This document shows, piece by piece, positions 13,137-25,776 of a stretch of 64,000 bases of DNA. The stretch spans positions 1-64,000 of the forward strand of contig JAQFWX010000003.1 of NCBI GenBank assembly GCA_027605045.1, read 5' to 3'. Both the position numbers and the translations under genes were made by a program. Below the pieces are notes generated by a model. The model was not told the DNA's origin. It was given only the letters and a program-made list of their open reading frames with translations, and ran no database searches. This DNA is from Phallus indusiatus. Its lineage: Eukaryota > Basidiomycota > Agaricomycetes > Phallales > Phallaceae. The number at the start of each line of letters is the position of its first letter. Position 1 is the stretch's first letter.

Positions 13137-14882
13137 TTACACGGCGATAGTTTTGAAAAAGTTAAATCCGTCTGAGGCTGTAGTTAGCATCGCTCCCGGT
13201 ATTTGAGGATGCCAGTGCAGTTCCTTGATATCCTTCTGACCCTGGTGATTAAACAAAAGTTGTGGAGGAAACTCTTTTCCATCCTGAGTGTCTTCATTAA
13301 TACCGGACTCTTCATCATCATGCTCGACCGCCAAGTCCCAGAGTGTAACCTGATCGTCAGCACCTGATGCAGCAAAAACGCTGTCTTCAGTCGGATGCCA
13401 TTCAACTGAGGTGATGGGAGCTTCGTGCCATGAAAACAGGGCAACAGGGGTGGGTTTCGATCGTTGCCTTAAAAAAAACAAGATGTCAATCGCCAAAGCC
13501 AAGGGGAGGGGAAAATAATGTACTCTTTGAAATGCCGCAGATCCCACACTTTTATTCCACCCTCATCACCGCCACTGAGTAAAAGGTAAGTCGAAAATTT
13601 ATTCCAACTTATAACGTTCACGTCGCTGTCGTGAGCGGCCTCTAAGCCGAACACACTCTTACGCCCTTTAACCCGTACATCCCATATGCGTATACTGCGG
13701 TCTGCAGAGCATGACGCAAACACCGTGGGGTCTGCGGGGGACCATTGCAGATCCTCCACGGAAGACGTATGCGATGTGAATGGTTGAGTTAGCGTGTTGA
13801 ATGACGATCCAGTAGATGTCGTCAAAAATATTCTAGAATGAACGTCTCCAGTTAAAAGTCTGAGTGAAGAAGTCCCTGAGGCAGCCCAGTCCATGGCAAA
13901 GCCTTCGCTCCGTCCATGGGCGGTGATAGTAAAGGCCGGTGTACTGGTACGGGTTTTATCCGGAACATATCCCGGTACAGCCAGCGATTCAACCAGTGTC
14001 CGTATATCGAAGATATTTACCTTCCCAGTTTCTGACCATGTAGATACGTAATATGGCTGAGTGACTGGTGGAATTGATTGACCAGCTGGCAATGGTTGCG
14101 CACGGATTCGATTTATACCTCCCAAATGCGGGATTGACCGGTATTCTAAAACGCATCCTCATCCAAGTTGTCGACATCGTCTTCTTCGTCCTCGTCCTCG
14201 CTCTGGTCTAAGTGAAGTGACTTTATATCAGAAGGATGAACTGAAACAGAAAAATAGCAGAGGGGGGACCACGTACCACCATCTCGTTGAGTTTTGTGCA
14301 ATTGGCTCATTTTCATCACCAAAATTTCATTATTTTTGGCAACATCTGCTTGTGTTCCGGCAACGGCATAACAAGTTACAGGAAATCTTGAACGTTCTTC
14401 TCCAAGATTATCGCGGAGGATGTCGAAAGACAAGCAAGGCCAATTCACCGACATCGAATGCAAAGAGATATACACCGATTGATCCGGTTCCAATATCTCA
14501 TCATGGGCGAGCTTGTATCTTCCAGGAATGTAAGCTACTGGAGCGGGTTGTGGCGCATTTTCATCTTCCTCTTCCTCTACAGCGGCAAGAACTTCAACCT
14601 CATCGTCTACTTCCATACCTGGCCTTTCACAGTCATTGATCATACTCGATGCATGGAAAGGTAACAGAGCGACTCACGATCCCCATTCGTTTGGACATCG
14701 CCTAAATCTTGCTGTTGCTCTTCCTCGCTCTCAACTTCATCCTCCCAGGCGTCCTCAAATTCTCCTACATCATCGTCGTTTATGTTTTGCAATCTTTGGG
14801 GTTGCGATGTTTCCCCACTGACATCCAAAGCCTGTGCTTTAGAAGGAGGAGCCGATTCTTCAGCAGCAGCCCTTTTTGACAT
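13137..14882 (-). CDS. RRB1: Glutamate-rich WD-repeat ribosome assembly protein (GRWD1/Rrb1)
   Basis: Chaperone of ribosomal protein L3 in yeast, needed for 60S assembly in the nucleolus. Exons: 14678-14882, 14277-14618, 13524-14240 and 13137-13467. The N-terminus is acidic (DDDVGEFEDAWEDEVESEEE), followed by the family block YIPGR....LEPDQSVY..LHSM..NWPCLSFDI and then WD repeats (SADRSIRIWDVR, GGDEGGIKVWDLRH, GADDQVTLWDL), ending in FNFFKTIAV. The coding sum is 1595 nt. Adding one base at the AAAA run 14148-14151 joins EDAF to LEYRSIPHLGG and gives 1596 nt, 531 residues. I take that frame break as a sequence error because the yeast gene is essential. The start is the ATG at 14882; the in-frame GTG just upstream is ignored. 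Confidence 0.93.
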
Positions 14883-16474
14883 CACGATGGATAGAGATTT
14901 TTTTTTTTTTTGAAAAAAGGCGCGCTTGTGCCGGACTTGCGATCGCTGACGTAAGCTTTCACATTTCGAGCTTGAGCTGGAACCGCAAGTGCGGCGACAT
15001 TATCAACGCAGCAGGAGAACACGCAGATCAATGATAGATCAAGCCAAAATATGAGGATTCAAATATCTTAGAAGTGTTCATCTTTTTCAGATTCTAGAGC
15101 CGCGTCAGCTGCCATCACATCTATCTGGCAACTTCTCGGTCCTGAGGCGAATTGAAGACCTATCAGATTTTCTAGGGAAGAGCATCGAAAAGTGAGCTTC
15201 GTTCAGTGTCATGAAAATTTAAACTTTTAATTTGTCGTTTTAGCATCTTAAGCTGGCGGAAAGAATTTGGTTCGGATTCACTGTGCCGCCAAATGTAATC
15301 CTTGTATCTCTCTTGCTAATGGACCATTCATTCCGGATTCTGATTCCTTTGCCGTTCAAGACATTTTCTAGGGAGTTCTTACACCGGAAGACAGCCAGGA
15401 ACCAAAAACAAATCGAACTTTAAAGACAAACTCACGGTATTCCCCGTCTAATTGAAATAATGAGCCTGGCCCCGGACGGCGAAAAGCGAGCTGAACATGA
15501 TAAATACCACGCTTTTGATTGTGTGTTGTACCTTTTCTGGCACGGGGATTTATTCTATGTTTGTCAGAATTTTTGTTTACCGGAGTGACGAAAAACGGAC
15601 GACAGAAGGCTTGACAGACGCACATGTGAGTGATATTACATATATGTATGATGGGAATTGAAGGATACTATTGTAGACGGATAAAATTAATTGCCGCCAC
15701 TATGGTTCGAAGAGTAAAACATTATCAAAATACTGGTGCGTTCTTTTCATAAGCGATATCATAATTATCATAGCATTGCAGTGATTTTTTTTTTTGAGAT
15801 AGACATGAGATTTCCCCTTGTCAGGGCACATTGACACGGTATGATTATTACACGTACGCACAGCAATCTCTTCCTAAATTTATCCGAAACATACTAGTAA
15901 GTATCTGCGTTGGTGAACGCGTAATTGCTTCGTGATTATTCCATGTCGTTATTGCTCATTTCCAAAACAGCAACACAAACTTCATTAACTCCCAAGCCGT
16001 TGATGTTTTACCTCATGTCGTCGTCCAAGAGACTCCAATATGACATGTCTTGTCAGGGATCTTGGATATGATCAGGCCGCATACACAGGCTGCTATTCAA
16101 TAAAGTAGTAACGCAGATAGAAGTGCCACCCGTTTCTTTTTGCCTCTTTAATGAAATTTTGATTTGACCCAGGTTAGTAAAATCAGGGAGCCTCTATTTT
16201 TGCAATATTCGCTACGATTATATCATTCATTTTCATTTCGACCGGAACCAATCTAAAACCCGGAAAATCATGGCAACGACATGAAACCGGCTTTCGTAGT
16301 CTAAACTGGGAAATTTCGTTTGAAGCCACACAAGTTTCATTTGTGCTCCACGACCTGAATCAAGCGGTTTATTAAGAAGAAGCTAGACAATTCAATTAGA
16401 TGAGATGAATTCAAATAATAATTGCACTGCACTGTTTTCTTGTGTTAGAGTTAATCGTGCGGAGCCGTGTCGCG
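14883..16474. other. Intergenic region with a possible two-exon fragment
   Basis: About 1.6 kb. A spliced-looking plus-strand stretch occurs at about 15091-15294: an acceptor TTTTTCAG, an open exon reading RRIEDLSDFLGKSIE, a clean 53-nt GT-AG intron, then a short exon to a stop. No start or family was found, so it is not called as a gene. The rest (15.3-16.47 kb) shows nothing recognisable. Confidence 0.35.
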
Positions 16475-16623
16475 CTTGGCCTCGCTTGGCGGGAAGGAGT
16501 GATCATCCAGGATAGTAAGTGACAGGTGTGGGATACAAGGTCAACTGCGGTGTATCCTGGGATAGTCCTTGGCAAGGCATGATCCGGTAATCGGGGTATT
16601 CTTGGCGCCAAGTGATACTTGGC
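16475..16623. promoter_or_regulatory. Cluster of six PacC/Rim101-type sites (GCCAAG)
   Basis: GCCAAG or its complement CTTGGC occurs at 16475-16480, 16485-16490, 16568-16573, 16601-16606, 16607-16612 and 16618-16623. The pair at 16601-16612 forms a perfect palindrome. The consensus known for Aspergillus PacC is GCCARG. Six hits in 150 bp against about 0.07 expected by chance, directly upstream of the PacC gene, suggest autoregulation. Confidence 0.7.
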
Positions 16624-16747
16624 AAGTCGATAGGCAAAATAAGGACGGCGTTCTTCTGTCTGTCACACCAAGTTTGCTCATCTGCTCCCCCTCCTCCTCT
16701 CCCTCGTCTTTTTATCTCTCTCTGTGTTTCTCTCTTTTCTATCATCA

Positions 16748-19340
16748 ATGCCCTCAATCTCGCTGGACGACGCCGCGCCCTATCACGGGCACAAGTGCGA
16801 GTGGGAAGGCTGCTCCAGAGTCGCCCCAGACCCAGAATCTCTCTACAACCATCTCTGCAACGACCACATCGGCAGGAAAAGCACCAACAATCTCTGTCTC
16901 TCTTGTAAATGGAAGGATTGTGGCACATCCTGCGCCAAGAGAGACCATATCACTTCCCACCTTCGAGGTCGGTCTTCTTCATTCGTATCTCCTCTCTTTT
17001 TGAGCCTCAGCTTATCTTTCTTATTCAGTCCATACACCTCTTAAGCCTCACGCTTGTGAAGTATGCTCAAAATCATTCAAGCGTCCTCAGGACCTCAAGA
17101 AACATGAAAAGATCCACACAGAAGAACACCATGCTCAACACAAACACTCTAAAGCCATCACCGTTTCGAGCGGACGTGCCCCCGGCTATCCATCGACTCA
17201 ACTTCATCTCCGTCCACCTCCGCAGCAATCACAGCAGCCATACGGAATCCCGACGCCTAGTCCCGAAATGTCCCATCCCGATATCTTCCTCCAGTCTCCA
17301 GACTATACCCAGCATCAGCATCAGCACCCTCCTCACTATTGGCAGCCCCATCCTGCACCAAATGCGAACAGTCTCAAGCGTTCTCACGATTACGACGCCG
17401 CTGTCGGTAATTTTCTTCTGGATTGGAAGAAGAGGAAATTCGAAGCCAAATATGACGCCGGTAAGCCATCCAATAACATCGTGATCTTCCACCAATATTT
17501 TAACGATACCCCTCTGCTATCAGAAATGGCTTCTCGTCTTGATGCCATTGCCTACGCCACACAGCCGTCTTCTTTTACGGGAACAGGTTCTAATCCATCC
17601 ACTCATTCCGCTCATTCTTCGGTTTCTGTGACCAATTCCCACTCTCGTAATATGACGTCCAGTGTCTATGGCCCAGTGACGGATTCTCCCCAGGCCCCTA
17701 TCTATCATGTTCAACACAATCCAAGTAACTCTCTCGGATACCCGTCTACCCATTCAAATCCCACGACATTCAATCCCCAGCAAATAAGCCTTGATATTCG
17801 CACTCCCGAAGAGTTAGCCGCTATCAGCCAGTTCCTCGTTACTCTTGGGAAAGAGGTTATTTCGGGAGCTCCTTCGCCTCCCGGCTTCCATGAAGTAAAG
17901 CAGGAATATTCACCTCCGCTTAACAACTCTAGCACTCCCTTTGATCACCGGTTTCTCGTCGATCCAGGTTTTGATGGCGCAGTTGGACTGGATACCACGT
18001 ACGCAGTCAAGTCTACCTCTGACGGTAAACGTTCGGATAGTGGCGGAGGCGGCGGTAACAATGGATATTACTTTCCAGGAGACTTTGGTGAATCACCTGC
18101 CGGCTTTCATCCTCCTGGTCTCTACCCGCCATATCCGCGCCACCACCAGTTCAGCGAACCTCCATTCGCGAGTAACGACAGGCGTAGGCGGCCGCCAACC
18201 CCTGTCTCCAGTCGTCAGACCCCGTCAGACGAGGGTGACATGTACAGAAATGATCCGGGAGGTTCAAGTCCGGGGTCAAGTAGTGTTTCTAGTGTGTCCA
18301 CCACCGACGTCGGATTGTCACTACCAGGCGGTATACCCGGAGACGCTCTCGGAATTGGCATTGGCAATCAAGTTCACCACCCCGCCTTTATGAATCCAGC
18401 GAGTCGAATCCAAAGTCACCCCAGGATGGCACCACCTCAGGTTCGAATGAACGATACGTATTCCAGCTACGCCAAATATCAGGTGCCTCAATTACAGGAG
18501 GCTCCACAGCGGCCGAAAGATGTATCAAACAAACTGAAAACTGACGCCCCGAAAGGTCAAGACGATAACCCGTTGAGTAATTTGTTTATCACCGCCGATC
18601 CCTCCCTTAGGCTACCCAAATTGGATTTACCCTCAAACACCCAAAGCGAGTCTGAAAAAGAAGATACTATTCCAACTGCTGACACACGGACGAGCACGAC
18701 CACTACTGGTCAACGTGTTTTACCCCCATTGCCTTCAATCCCTCTGTCATCGGGCTCAACAGTTAAATACCCTACTTTACCCCCTCCTTTGTCACTAACG
18801 TCCCCTACTCGCTATCAATTTTCCCGAACATCCTCTTCTTCGTCATTATCCCCAACGAGTTCTTTGAAACTCCCTCCGATACCTTCTTTACTGGCGGAAT
18901 CATCTCGCCTCGCACCGCTATCCACTTCTGCTGTTAAGGAGAAACGCGTCGAAAGCGACGCTATGGACGTCGATGACGAAATGGATGATCAGAGCACTGA
19001 TACCGCGTCTGTCAGCACCAGGTCGAGAGGCAGGAGTAGGAGCGTTAGTGTAAGCTCTAGTGATGAAGGCTCGAGCCGCTCTGCGACCCCTACACTTACC
19101 CGATCCCCTCCTGTTAAAGAGCATTTGCGCCGAGAATCCAGCTCCTCCCAACGACAAACACACATGAGAGTCGTCCGCGATTTGTTGGAATATATTAATA
19201 AACAGTACCAGGGACGTTTTAAACCATCTATCACTGCTTCTCCTTCTGCTTCATCCCCCACTTCACTATCTCCGCCGCGGAGAGCCATGTCTGTGTTTGA
19301 CAGGCGGTCTGAGACGCCTGTGGATGTTGAGATGAAATGA
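16748..19340 (+). CDS. pacC: pH-response zinc-finger transcription factor PacC/Rim101
   Basis: Ambient-pH regulator acting in the nucleus after proteolytic activation. Exons 16748-16967, 17029-17460 and 17524-19340 give 2469 nt, 822 residues. Three C2H2 fingers lie in residues about 15-110: [15 protein letters not shown], then [21 protein letters not shown], then across intron 1 [17 protein letters not shown] and [13 protein letters not shown]. This arrangement, with GRKSTNNLC between fingers 1 and 2, is diagnostic of PacC/Rim101. The rest is long, disordered and Ser/Pro-rich. Intron 2 (63 nt) is in frame, so retention would only insert 21 residues. The promoter carries six GCCAAG sites. The start at 16748 follows a pyrimidine-rich leader. 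Confidence 0.95.
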
Positions 19341-20047
19341 TTGGAAATACGACTTTCGGCATGATTTGAGGACTGCGAAGTAGTGGGAAGTTTTGATTTT
19401 TAATAATACCTGAGCTCGTTTGGAATATCTATCACATCTGTCTTTAGAAATGCTGTCTCGTTACAATTTCTCTCTCTCTCTCTCTTTTTCTTTTATTTTT
19501 TTCTTGCTTGCTTGCTTGTTAGTTGTTTGCTTTCCTGACCCTCACTTAACGCAATAATTCTATTTTTTCTTTTCATTCACTAGCATTGCATTATTAAATA
19601 ATTTTGAAAGATTCTGTAGTTTTAGTCTGAAATTCGATCAATGTACTTCCAGACAGTGGTTCCGAGAATTTGGATACCTTGCAATGGTGAACCATGTTCC
19701 CGGTACGCGGTTCATGAGCTGACTGCCGATAATTCTGTAATGAGAGGGGTAGATGAGATGAAACTTGAAAAAAAGGGCCACGACTTGACAACGTAATAAA
19801 CTGTAAATTGATGATTGGTGCGGTGAAACCACATCAGAAAATGCATGGAAAAGATTAAATGGCGTAATCAGCCTGGTGAGCTCGGAAAGGGTCAAAAGAA
19901 CATATTTAGCATCTGAATAAAATCTATTCTGAGCGCAATTTCCGATGCTAATTTTTTTACACGGGATTGTTCTGTGCTGCAGCCAAGTTGCTGCCCACGT
20001 CGCAGTGGCAGTTGAGTCAAATTTCTAGGTCATGCAGCGGAGTGACA
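19341..20047. other. PacC 3' flank and intergenic region
   Basis: Contains a short TC microsatellite (about 19472-19486) and a CTTG repeat (about 19504-19518), probably within the PacC 3' UTR. No coding region was recognised. Confidence 0.5.
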
Positions 20048-20057
20048 GTCACGTGAC
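20048..20057. promoter_or_regulatory. GTCACGTGAC palindrome upstream of TAF1
   Basis: A perfect 10-bp palindrome containing the CACGTG core, 83-92 bp upstream of the TAF1 ATG. It matches the yeast CDEI/Cbf1-type site RTCACRTG; the function here is inferred. Confidence 0.4.
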
Positions 20058-20139
20058 ATTGTGACATCTCGATTTCGTCACTATCCGTTGATGCCACCCG
20101 TTGTCATTATCAGCCACAGCGTTTACTGACTATCTCAAC

Positions 20140-23100
20140 ATGTCCCAAGCTGTAAGTTATACACTTGCATGAACATAATGTAAATGCTCAAAGCCGTTTA
20201 GGATGAATCACAAGCCTTATCATCGCTAACTGGCTTTGGTCTTGATCATGTGCTTCGAGGTCTAAACCTCCCAGGAGCAGGGAGTCTAGCTCAGCTTGGA
20301 TTACCTGGTCTTGGAAGCTGGGAGAGTAACATATATAGTGGACAAGGAGAAGATTGGGAAGACGAAGTAGATGCTGAAGTCAGAAGAGAGAAAGATGTTG
20401 TGGATGAAGCACCTGCGGTCGACGAACAAGAACACGAAAAGGAGCGAGAGGAAGAAGCGGTTCGTCAAAAGAAAGTCAAGACGAGAATAGTGAATAAGCT
20501 GGTGGAACGCCCTAAAACCGTTTACGAACGCTTTCCTACATTTGCGACAGACAAGGTGCTGGACTTTACGGAGCTCTTTAAAGGTTTCGCTGTCAAGAAA
20601 TCGCGCATAACTAAGAAGCCTTTCAATGGTTTGTCGTTCTGTCGGCTACTGGACTTGCCAATAGCGTGACCAGTTTCTAGTCGAAATTGTCCCTTCGCGA
20701 ATACAACGCGTTCCGAAGGATTTTCTCAACACAGTCGTTGGTGATACCGAACGCGAAGTTGAAACAAGACGTGTGGAAAAGGTTGTAACATCAAGTACCG
20801 TCGAAGATGATCTTCGTAAAGCGCTGATAGAGAGAACGTCCCTTGGCAAAGCATCTGTTAACTTGCCTCTGTCTGAGAGGTCATTCGACCTGGTTCTTCT
20901 TTCAGATTGGGAATCCCAGATTCTATATGGACCGAAGGCCGAGGACGAAGAAATACCATTAGCGTTGAACGAATTTGAACCCTCCAAACCTGCTAATACC
21001 GCGGATGCTCCGGACTCTACGACAGACCCTCAAGCCGAGTCATCTTCCGTATCGAATAAGAAAGCAGAAGAAATTATGACCCCGGCCAATGAAGTTCTAG
21101 AGTCTGGGGTCTGGACGCAAAGTATAATATGGGACTCAAAAACGCCATTCAGGGATTTCACTCAGTTGGAGGTGATTGAGGAACCATCGGCGCCTGTTGA
21201 GACGGGGACTGCACAGGCATACGGTATGTGGGTTCAAGTTTTCTTTACAGTCTCTTTTCCTAGTGTCATCTTTCTAGACCCTCTGAAAGCCAAAAAGCGA
21301 CTCAGAACCGATAATGCACCCAAAGACAAGTTTAATCTTTCTAACGATCAACAGTATGAAGTCTCGAAGGAGATCGCCCGTCAACGCGTTCGACAAACTT
21401 TCCAAGACTTGCGTATTCAACATGCGTACGCGGCTCAGAAACTCCAGCTGCCATTCGTATGTGCATTTCATCATTATGTTTACATGCCCCCGTTCATGTT
21501 GGTCGTAGTACAAAACTCGTTTGTCTAAACAAGAAGCACGGTCATTCCATCGCCCTGCTCTACAGTTCCCGAGTAATATCGAATTGCACTTCAGCAAAGT
21601 CCGAACTGCGAAGAAAAAGAAGGACAAACAAGGCAGAACTATCGGTCGTGGTGGTGACGTTGGAGAGGCTTTGCGGAAGACTTCCGATTTATCGCTGAAA
21701 GACTCGAGCTCGTTTGTATTGTTTGAATTCTCAGTGGGTGCTAGTCTCTTATTCCGCACTTATTATCGTTCTTATCGTTCATAAAGGAAGAACATCCCCC
21801 AATTATGTCGAGTTTCGGTATGGGGAGTATCATTGTCAACTACTACCGGAAGAGAGATGCCAACGATGAACATATCCCTCGGGTTTGTGATTTGATAGGG
21901 TTTTCAAGGTTTTTTGACCAATTCCTCTATTAGCATGATGTCGGAGAGCCATTCCTTATCGAGCCAGACGATCAATCCCCGTTTCAAAAGTTCGGTTTCG
22001 TTCATAAAGGGAAGTTGTTCACGCACTTTATAATAATCTTATACGTGCCCCCATTTTCCGACAAAAGGCCTATAATACCGATTTCTTGGTGGTCAGGTTG
22101 GGCTGTCTCGCTCTTGCAAGTTTCCAACAGACTAAACAACTGGCTCTGCTCTTACAGATCTACAGTCAAGAATGATACTAAATATTATTTGCGAGACATC
22201 AAGTATCTTTTTGTGACAGGTCAAACCTATCCAGTGCATGAAGTTCCAGGACCGCACTCGCGGAAAGTAACGACGACTTTGAAACATCGGCTACAGATTA
22301 TTGCTTTTAAGTTGCTCAGGAAGAGTCAAGGCGAACGGCTTAAGATATCCAGACTAATGAAATATTTTCCCGATCAAAACGAGTTACAAATGCGTCAAAG
22401 GCTAAAGGTAAATTCGTTTGTTCAATTAGTTATGCTTTCAGTTTAATCTGGATTCTCTTGAAGGAATTCATGGAATACCATCGAAGGGGACCTCATCAAG
22501 GGTTTTGGCGCTTGAAGCAGGGCTGGAACATCCCTACTGACGCCGAAATGTTGAAAATGGTCGAACCTGAAGCTGTGGTGCTGACAGAAAGTATGCAAGT
22601 TGGTCAGCGTCATTTGCTGGACGCTGGTTACACAGGCGCGGAAGCCGGTGATGAAGCCGATGAATCAAAGTTGACTATAGAGCAACGTTTAGCACCATGG
22701 ATTACGACGAAGAACTTTTTGCTCGCGACGCAAGGCAAGGCGATGCTTCAATTACATGGAGAAGGTGACCCAACGGGTCGCGGAGAAGCTTTTAGTTGCA
22801 TCCGAATATCGATGAAAGATATATTTGTTGGTGCAGACGAAGATTATGAAGCTAAATTAGGTTCGTACGCTGTATCTGTTCATGATATTCTTTTGTTCAG
22901 AGATAATTGCACTATTCAGCCGAGGCAGAAAATCGACCAAAGTCACAGCACCGGTATAACGTTCAAGAGCAACAAACGAAATATAATCAGGAAATCGTCC
23001 GTATATGGAATAACCAGTGGAATTCCCTCGTGCGTCGTACGGAGCCTGAATTGAGTGATGACGAGGACGAAAAGCAACGGCCCGCAAAAAAGCGGAGGGT

Positions 23101-24166
23101 GTCAGGCGAGGGCCAAGAGGAAGTGGCCACTCCAGCAGCTGTTACCCCTGCTGCTGCAACACCATTACCCGATTTAGACGTTGGGGCTGCTGCTTCTTCA
23201 CCGGCATTTAGTCGCGGATCTTCGATGGAGCGTGATATGAGCATTGGCCCAGAAAACGCACACAAAGTCTTAAGAATTAGACGATTGGTACGCATTATCG
23301 GGGAAATAAGTTATCATTTTCTATAACTGGTTTTGTCAGGTCGATGGCGTTTGGAAGACTGAAATCGTGCGGGATTCGGGTGTCATCACTGCGTATGTGC
23401 GTAAACGACAGCAAATAGAAGAGGAGTTAGTCGCTGAGGATGCCCTGGCACCCACTGGGGACCAAGACAGGGACGCCCGAGCGAGGAAGAAGTATGTTTT
23501 TTTTCTTCTTCTTAATGATGGCTTGACCTTAGGAACCAACAACTTTTATTCAGATTAGAGGAACGTATCTTGAAATTGAAAAAGAACCAGGAGCGCCGTG
23601 TCAACAGAAAGAATGCGAAAGCAGTTAAAGAAGGCGGCGTTCAATTACAAATTAAACGCATGATCAAGTCGGAGACAACGGTTTGTTTTAATTTAATTTT
23701 TTTTCTTTAATCGTCGGCGTATAATATATTTTGCAGCGTCGATGTGGGCATTGTGGGCAAATGGGACATATGAGTGTGTTGCTTACAAAATTGTCATTTT
23801 TGAAATAATCTTCATTTTCTTTTCGCAGAAACGAATCGCAATTGTCCCAAATGGGCTGAATTCAATACACCTCAGCCTGTTGGTGGTATTGGTGTCAGTG
23901 CTCCTGGCGGCGCTACTTCACCCCCGGCCCATACGCCATACTTGACTGGAGGGGACTCTTTATTCCCAGCAGGCTACCGTCCATCAACGAGTGCTTACGG
24001 ATTTCCCGCAGCTGTACCCTCCCCGCTAGCGACCAGCCCTCCTGTTTCAGCGACAGCTTTCGATGGCTTCGATGCCGAATCTCATCCTCCGCCACCTGCT
24101 CAAAGCCCTGGCGTGACTGTGAGTGCGCCAAAAATCAGGTTGAAATTTGGGGGAAAGAAGCCGTAG
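20140..24166 (+). CDS. TAF1: TFIID subunit TAF1
   Basis: Largest TFIID scaffold subunit, part of RNA polymerase II pre-initiation. Fourteen exons: 20140-20151, 20202-20628, 20681-21223, 21278-21456, 21509-21733, 21787-21882, 21934-22096, 22158-22407, 22464-22860, 22920-23287, 23340-23491, 23554-23680, 23737-23773, 23829-24166. They total 3314 nt; adding one base at the GGG run 22009-22011 gives 3315 nt, 1104 residues. Family blocks include FHRPALQFPSN, KKKKDKQGRTIGRGGDV, MSSFGMGSIIVNYYRKRD, NNLIRAPIFRQKAYNTDFLV (after frame repair), YYLRDIKYLFVTGQTYPVHE and RYNVQEQQ...RIWNNQW. The zinc knuckle RRCGHCGQMGH..TNRNCPKW spans the last intron. No bromodomains follow, as in yeast Taf1. The first exon is only 12 nt. 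Confidence 0.93.
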
Positions 24167-24677
24167 ATGCATCGCTGGCTTTCATTTTCTGCGGGGTCTT
24201 GTTTTTACGTTACAGATGTGTTTTTGTTTTCGCCCATCGGTGGTGTAATTTATACGTATTTTTCGTGTCATTTGACATGTGACTTCACATCCGATGAAAT
24301 GCGGTTATTGACATCATATACATACGTGGATCTCAAACCGGACACGCCTAACTGACACGCGCATTTGGACCCAGAAAGGATCGCACGGGCTCCCGCCGAA
24401 TTCACTTATGGGGTTCAAGCTATCACAAGCAATCTATCCTCATATAGCAAATCGGCGAATCTCTTCTCGTCCAATTGCTCTACTTTATGAGTATATAGTT
24501 GTCTATTTATGTGGACAATATTGCGGCAATAATTGCTAATGCAATTGTGTCCGAGAACTACGTCCACAAAGAGACTGTAAACTTAGGCCGTCCAACACTT
24601 TTGTGGTTTATTGTCTTGCCACTTTAGTATAAAGAGTACCTGTGCCCACCGCGGGGAGGTGCAACAACGATTCCGCT
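24167..24677. other. Intergenic region between TAF1 and the phosphatase-like gene
   Basis: About 0.5 kb holding the TAF1 3' flank and the promoter of the next gene. A TATAAAG-like element lies near 24628. No coding region was seen. Confidence 0.5.
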
Positions 24678-25466
24678 ATGTCTTCCACGTGCTCTCTCAG
24701 CGGCGATACACCAGACGAAGTTGTGGTGAAAAATCTTCAAATTCCCGCGACCCTATATAGAAACGAAAAAGCCTACGATCCTGCGCGCATTTGGAGGTCC
24801 CAAATAAAGCTCTACTCGCCACTTTTTCCAAATGCTGCGAAAATACTTTCACAAGTGCAAATACCTCCCAACCTCAGTGAAGCACGCCTGGAACAGTTTG
24901 TGTCCAGTACATCCATCACTCCAAACGGAGAACCCTTCCCCCCACAAGTCATAGAGATTATACCTCGGAGGCTGTATCTAGCAGACGAATATAGCGGTAC
25001 AGACAAAGGGGAATTGATTGGATTGGGGATCACCCACATTCTGTGTATCGGTCAGGATAATTATCATGACAAAGCTTGTCCCAGAATGCCGTGTATTGAA
25101 CACGTTGTTCTACCGGTTCCTCCTGTGGGGACACTTTACGACGTACCCCTCGTAGGAATTATTGACAAAGGCGTATCTTACCTTCGGAAAGCTCTGGCAT
25201 CAAATTTCAACCACAAAGTCTTAATACATTCCGAGCGAGGGGACAACTGGAGTGCGAGCATGGCAATTGGAGCTGTCATGGATCTCTATGGATGCAGCTA
25301 TGAAGCGGTTCACAATTATGTTAAGACACTGCGGGAGAACGTATCGCTGCACGAAATGGTCGCCGGAGCAGTGCAGCAGTGGTGGACACTGGAGAAATTA
25401 CGCCCAGAGTTGCCAGAAGGTCGAGGTTATCGACCATTCAGGTGGTCCGGATTAGGTGATGAATAG
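24678..25466 (+). CDS. Catalytically dead dual-specificity phosphatase-like protein
   Basis: Single-exon gene, 262 residues. The region from about residue 95 (PPQVIEIIPRRLYLADEYSG) through GLGITHILCIGQD matches the opening of dual-specificity phosphatase domains. The active-site loop, normally HCxxGxxRS, reads HSERGDNWSAS: the nucleophilic Cys is Ser and the phosphate-binding Arg is Trp. The next conserved helix (AIGAVMDLYGCSYEAVHNYVKTLRE) is kept. This points to a folded pseudophosphatase of the STYX type that could bind phosphoproteins without hydrolysis; that role is inferred. An upstream in-frame GTG at 24642 is not preferred because ATG is at 24678. Confidence 0.75.
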   Translation: MSSTCSLSGDTPDEVVVKNLQIPATLYRNEKAYDPARIWRSQIKLYSPLFPNAAKILSQVQIPPNLSEARLEQFVSSTSITPNGEPFPPQVIEIIPRRLYLADEYSGTDKGELIGLGITHILCIGQDNYHDKACPRMPCIEHVVLPVPPVGTLYDVPLVGIIDKGVSYLRKALASNFNHKVLIHSERGDNWSASMAIGAVMDLYGCSYEAVHNYVKTLRENVSLHEMVAGAVQQWWTLEKLRPELPEGRGYRPFRWSGLGDE

Positions 25467-25776
25467 TACCCAAACAATCAAAAATCAAGGAGCAACTAAT
25501 TATGTTTATGTCCTCGAATGTCTGCTTTTGTTACAATAACAATGTCGTAGTAATGTAATTTACTAATCATCGGGCGATAACAGGCGATAACAGGCGATAA
25601 CATTAGTCTAAGAATAGAATATCACGTATGCCGAGAGAACAGCCGGAATTAATTTCAGTGATGAGCAGTGCGCGCTTCTGACTTCAGACCCAGCCTTACC
25701 TTCATGAGGACAACTTGAGGAACATGTGAATATTATACTCACAGTTTGTTCTCACATTCCCGAGTCTTGCTTGAAC
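25467..25776. other. Short intergenic region with a small tandem repeat
   Basis: A 10-bp unit GGCGATAACA is repeated three times in a row at 25573-25602. Nothing else was recognised. Confidence 0.6.

Noticed and set aside
19472..19520. TC and CTTG microsatellites as a regulatory element
   Set aside because: Short simple repeats in a probable 3' UTR with no supporting feature.
25573..25602. Short direct repeats as a CRISPR-like array
   Set aside because: Three contiguous 10-bp units without spacers in a eukaryotic genome are a simple tandem repeat.
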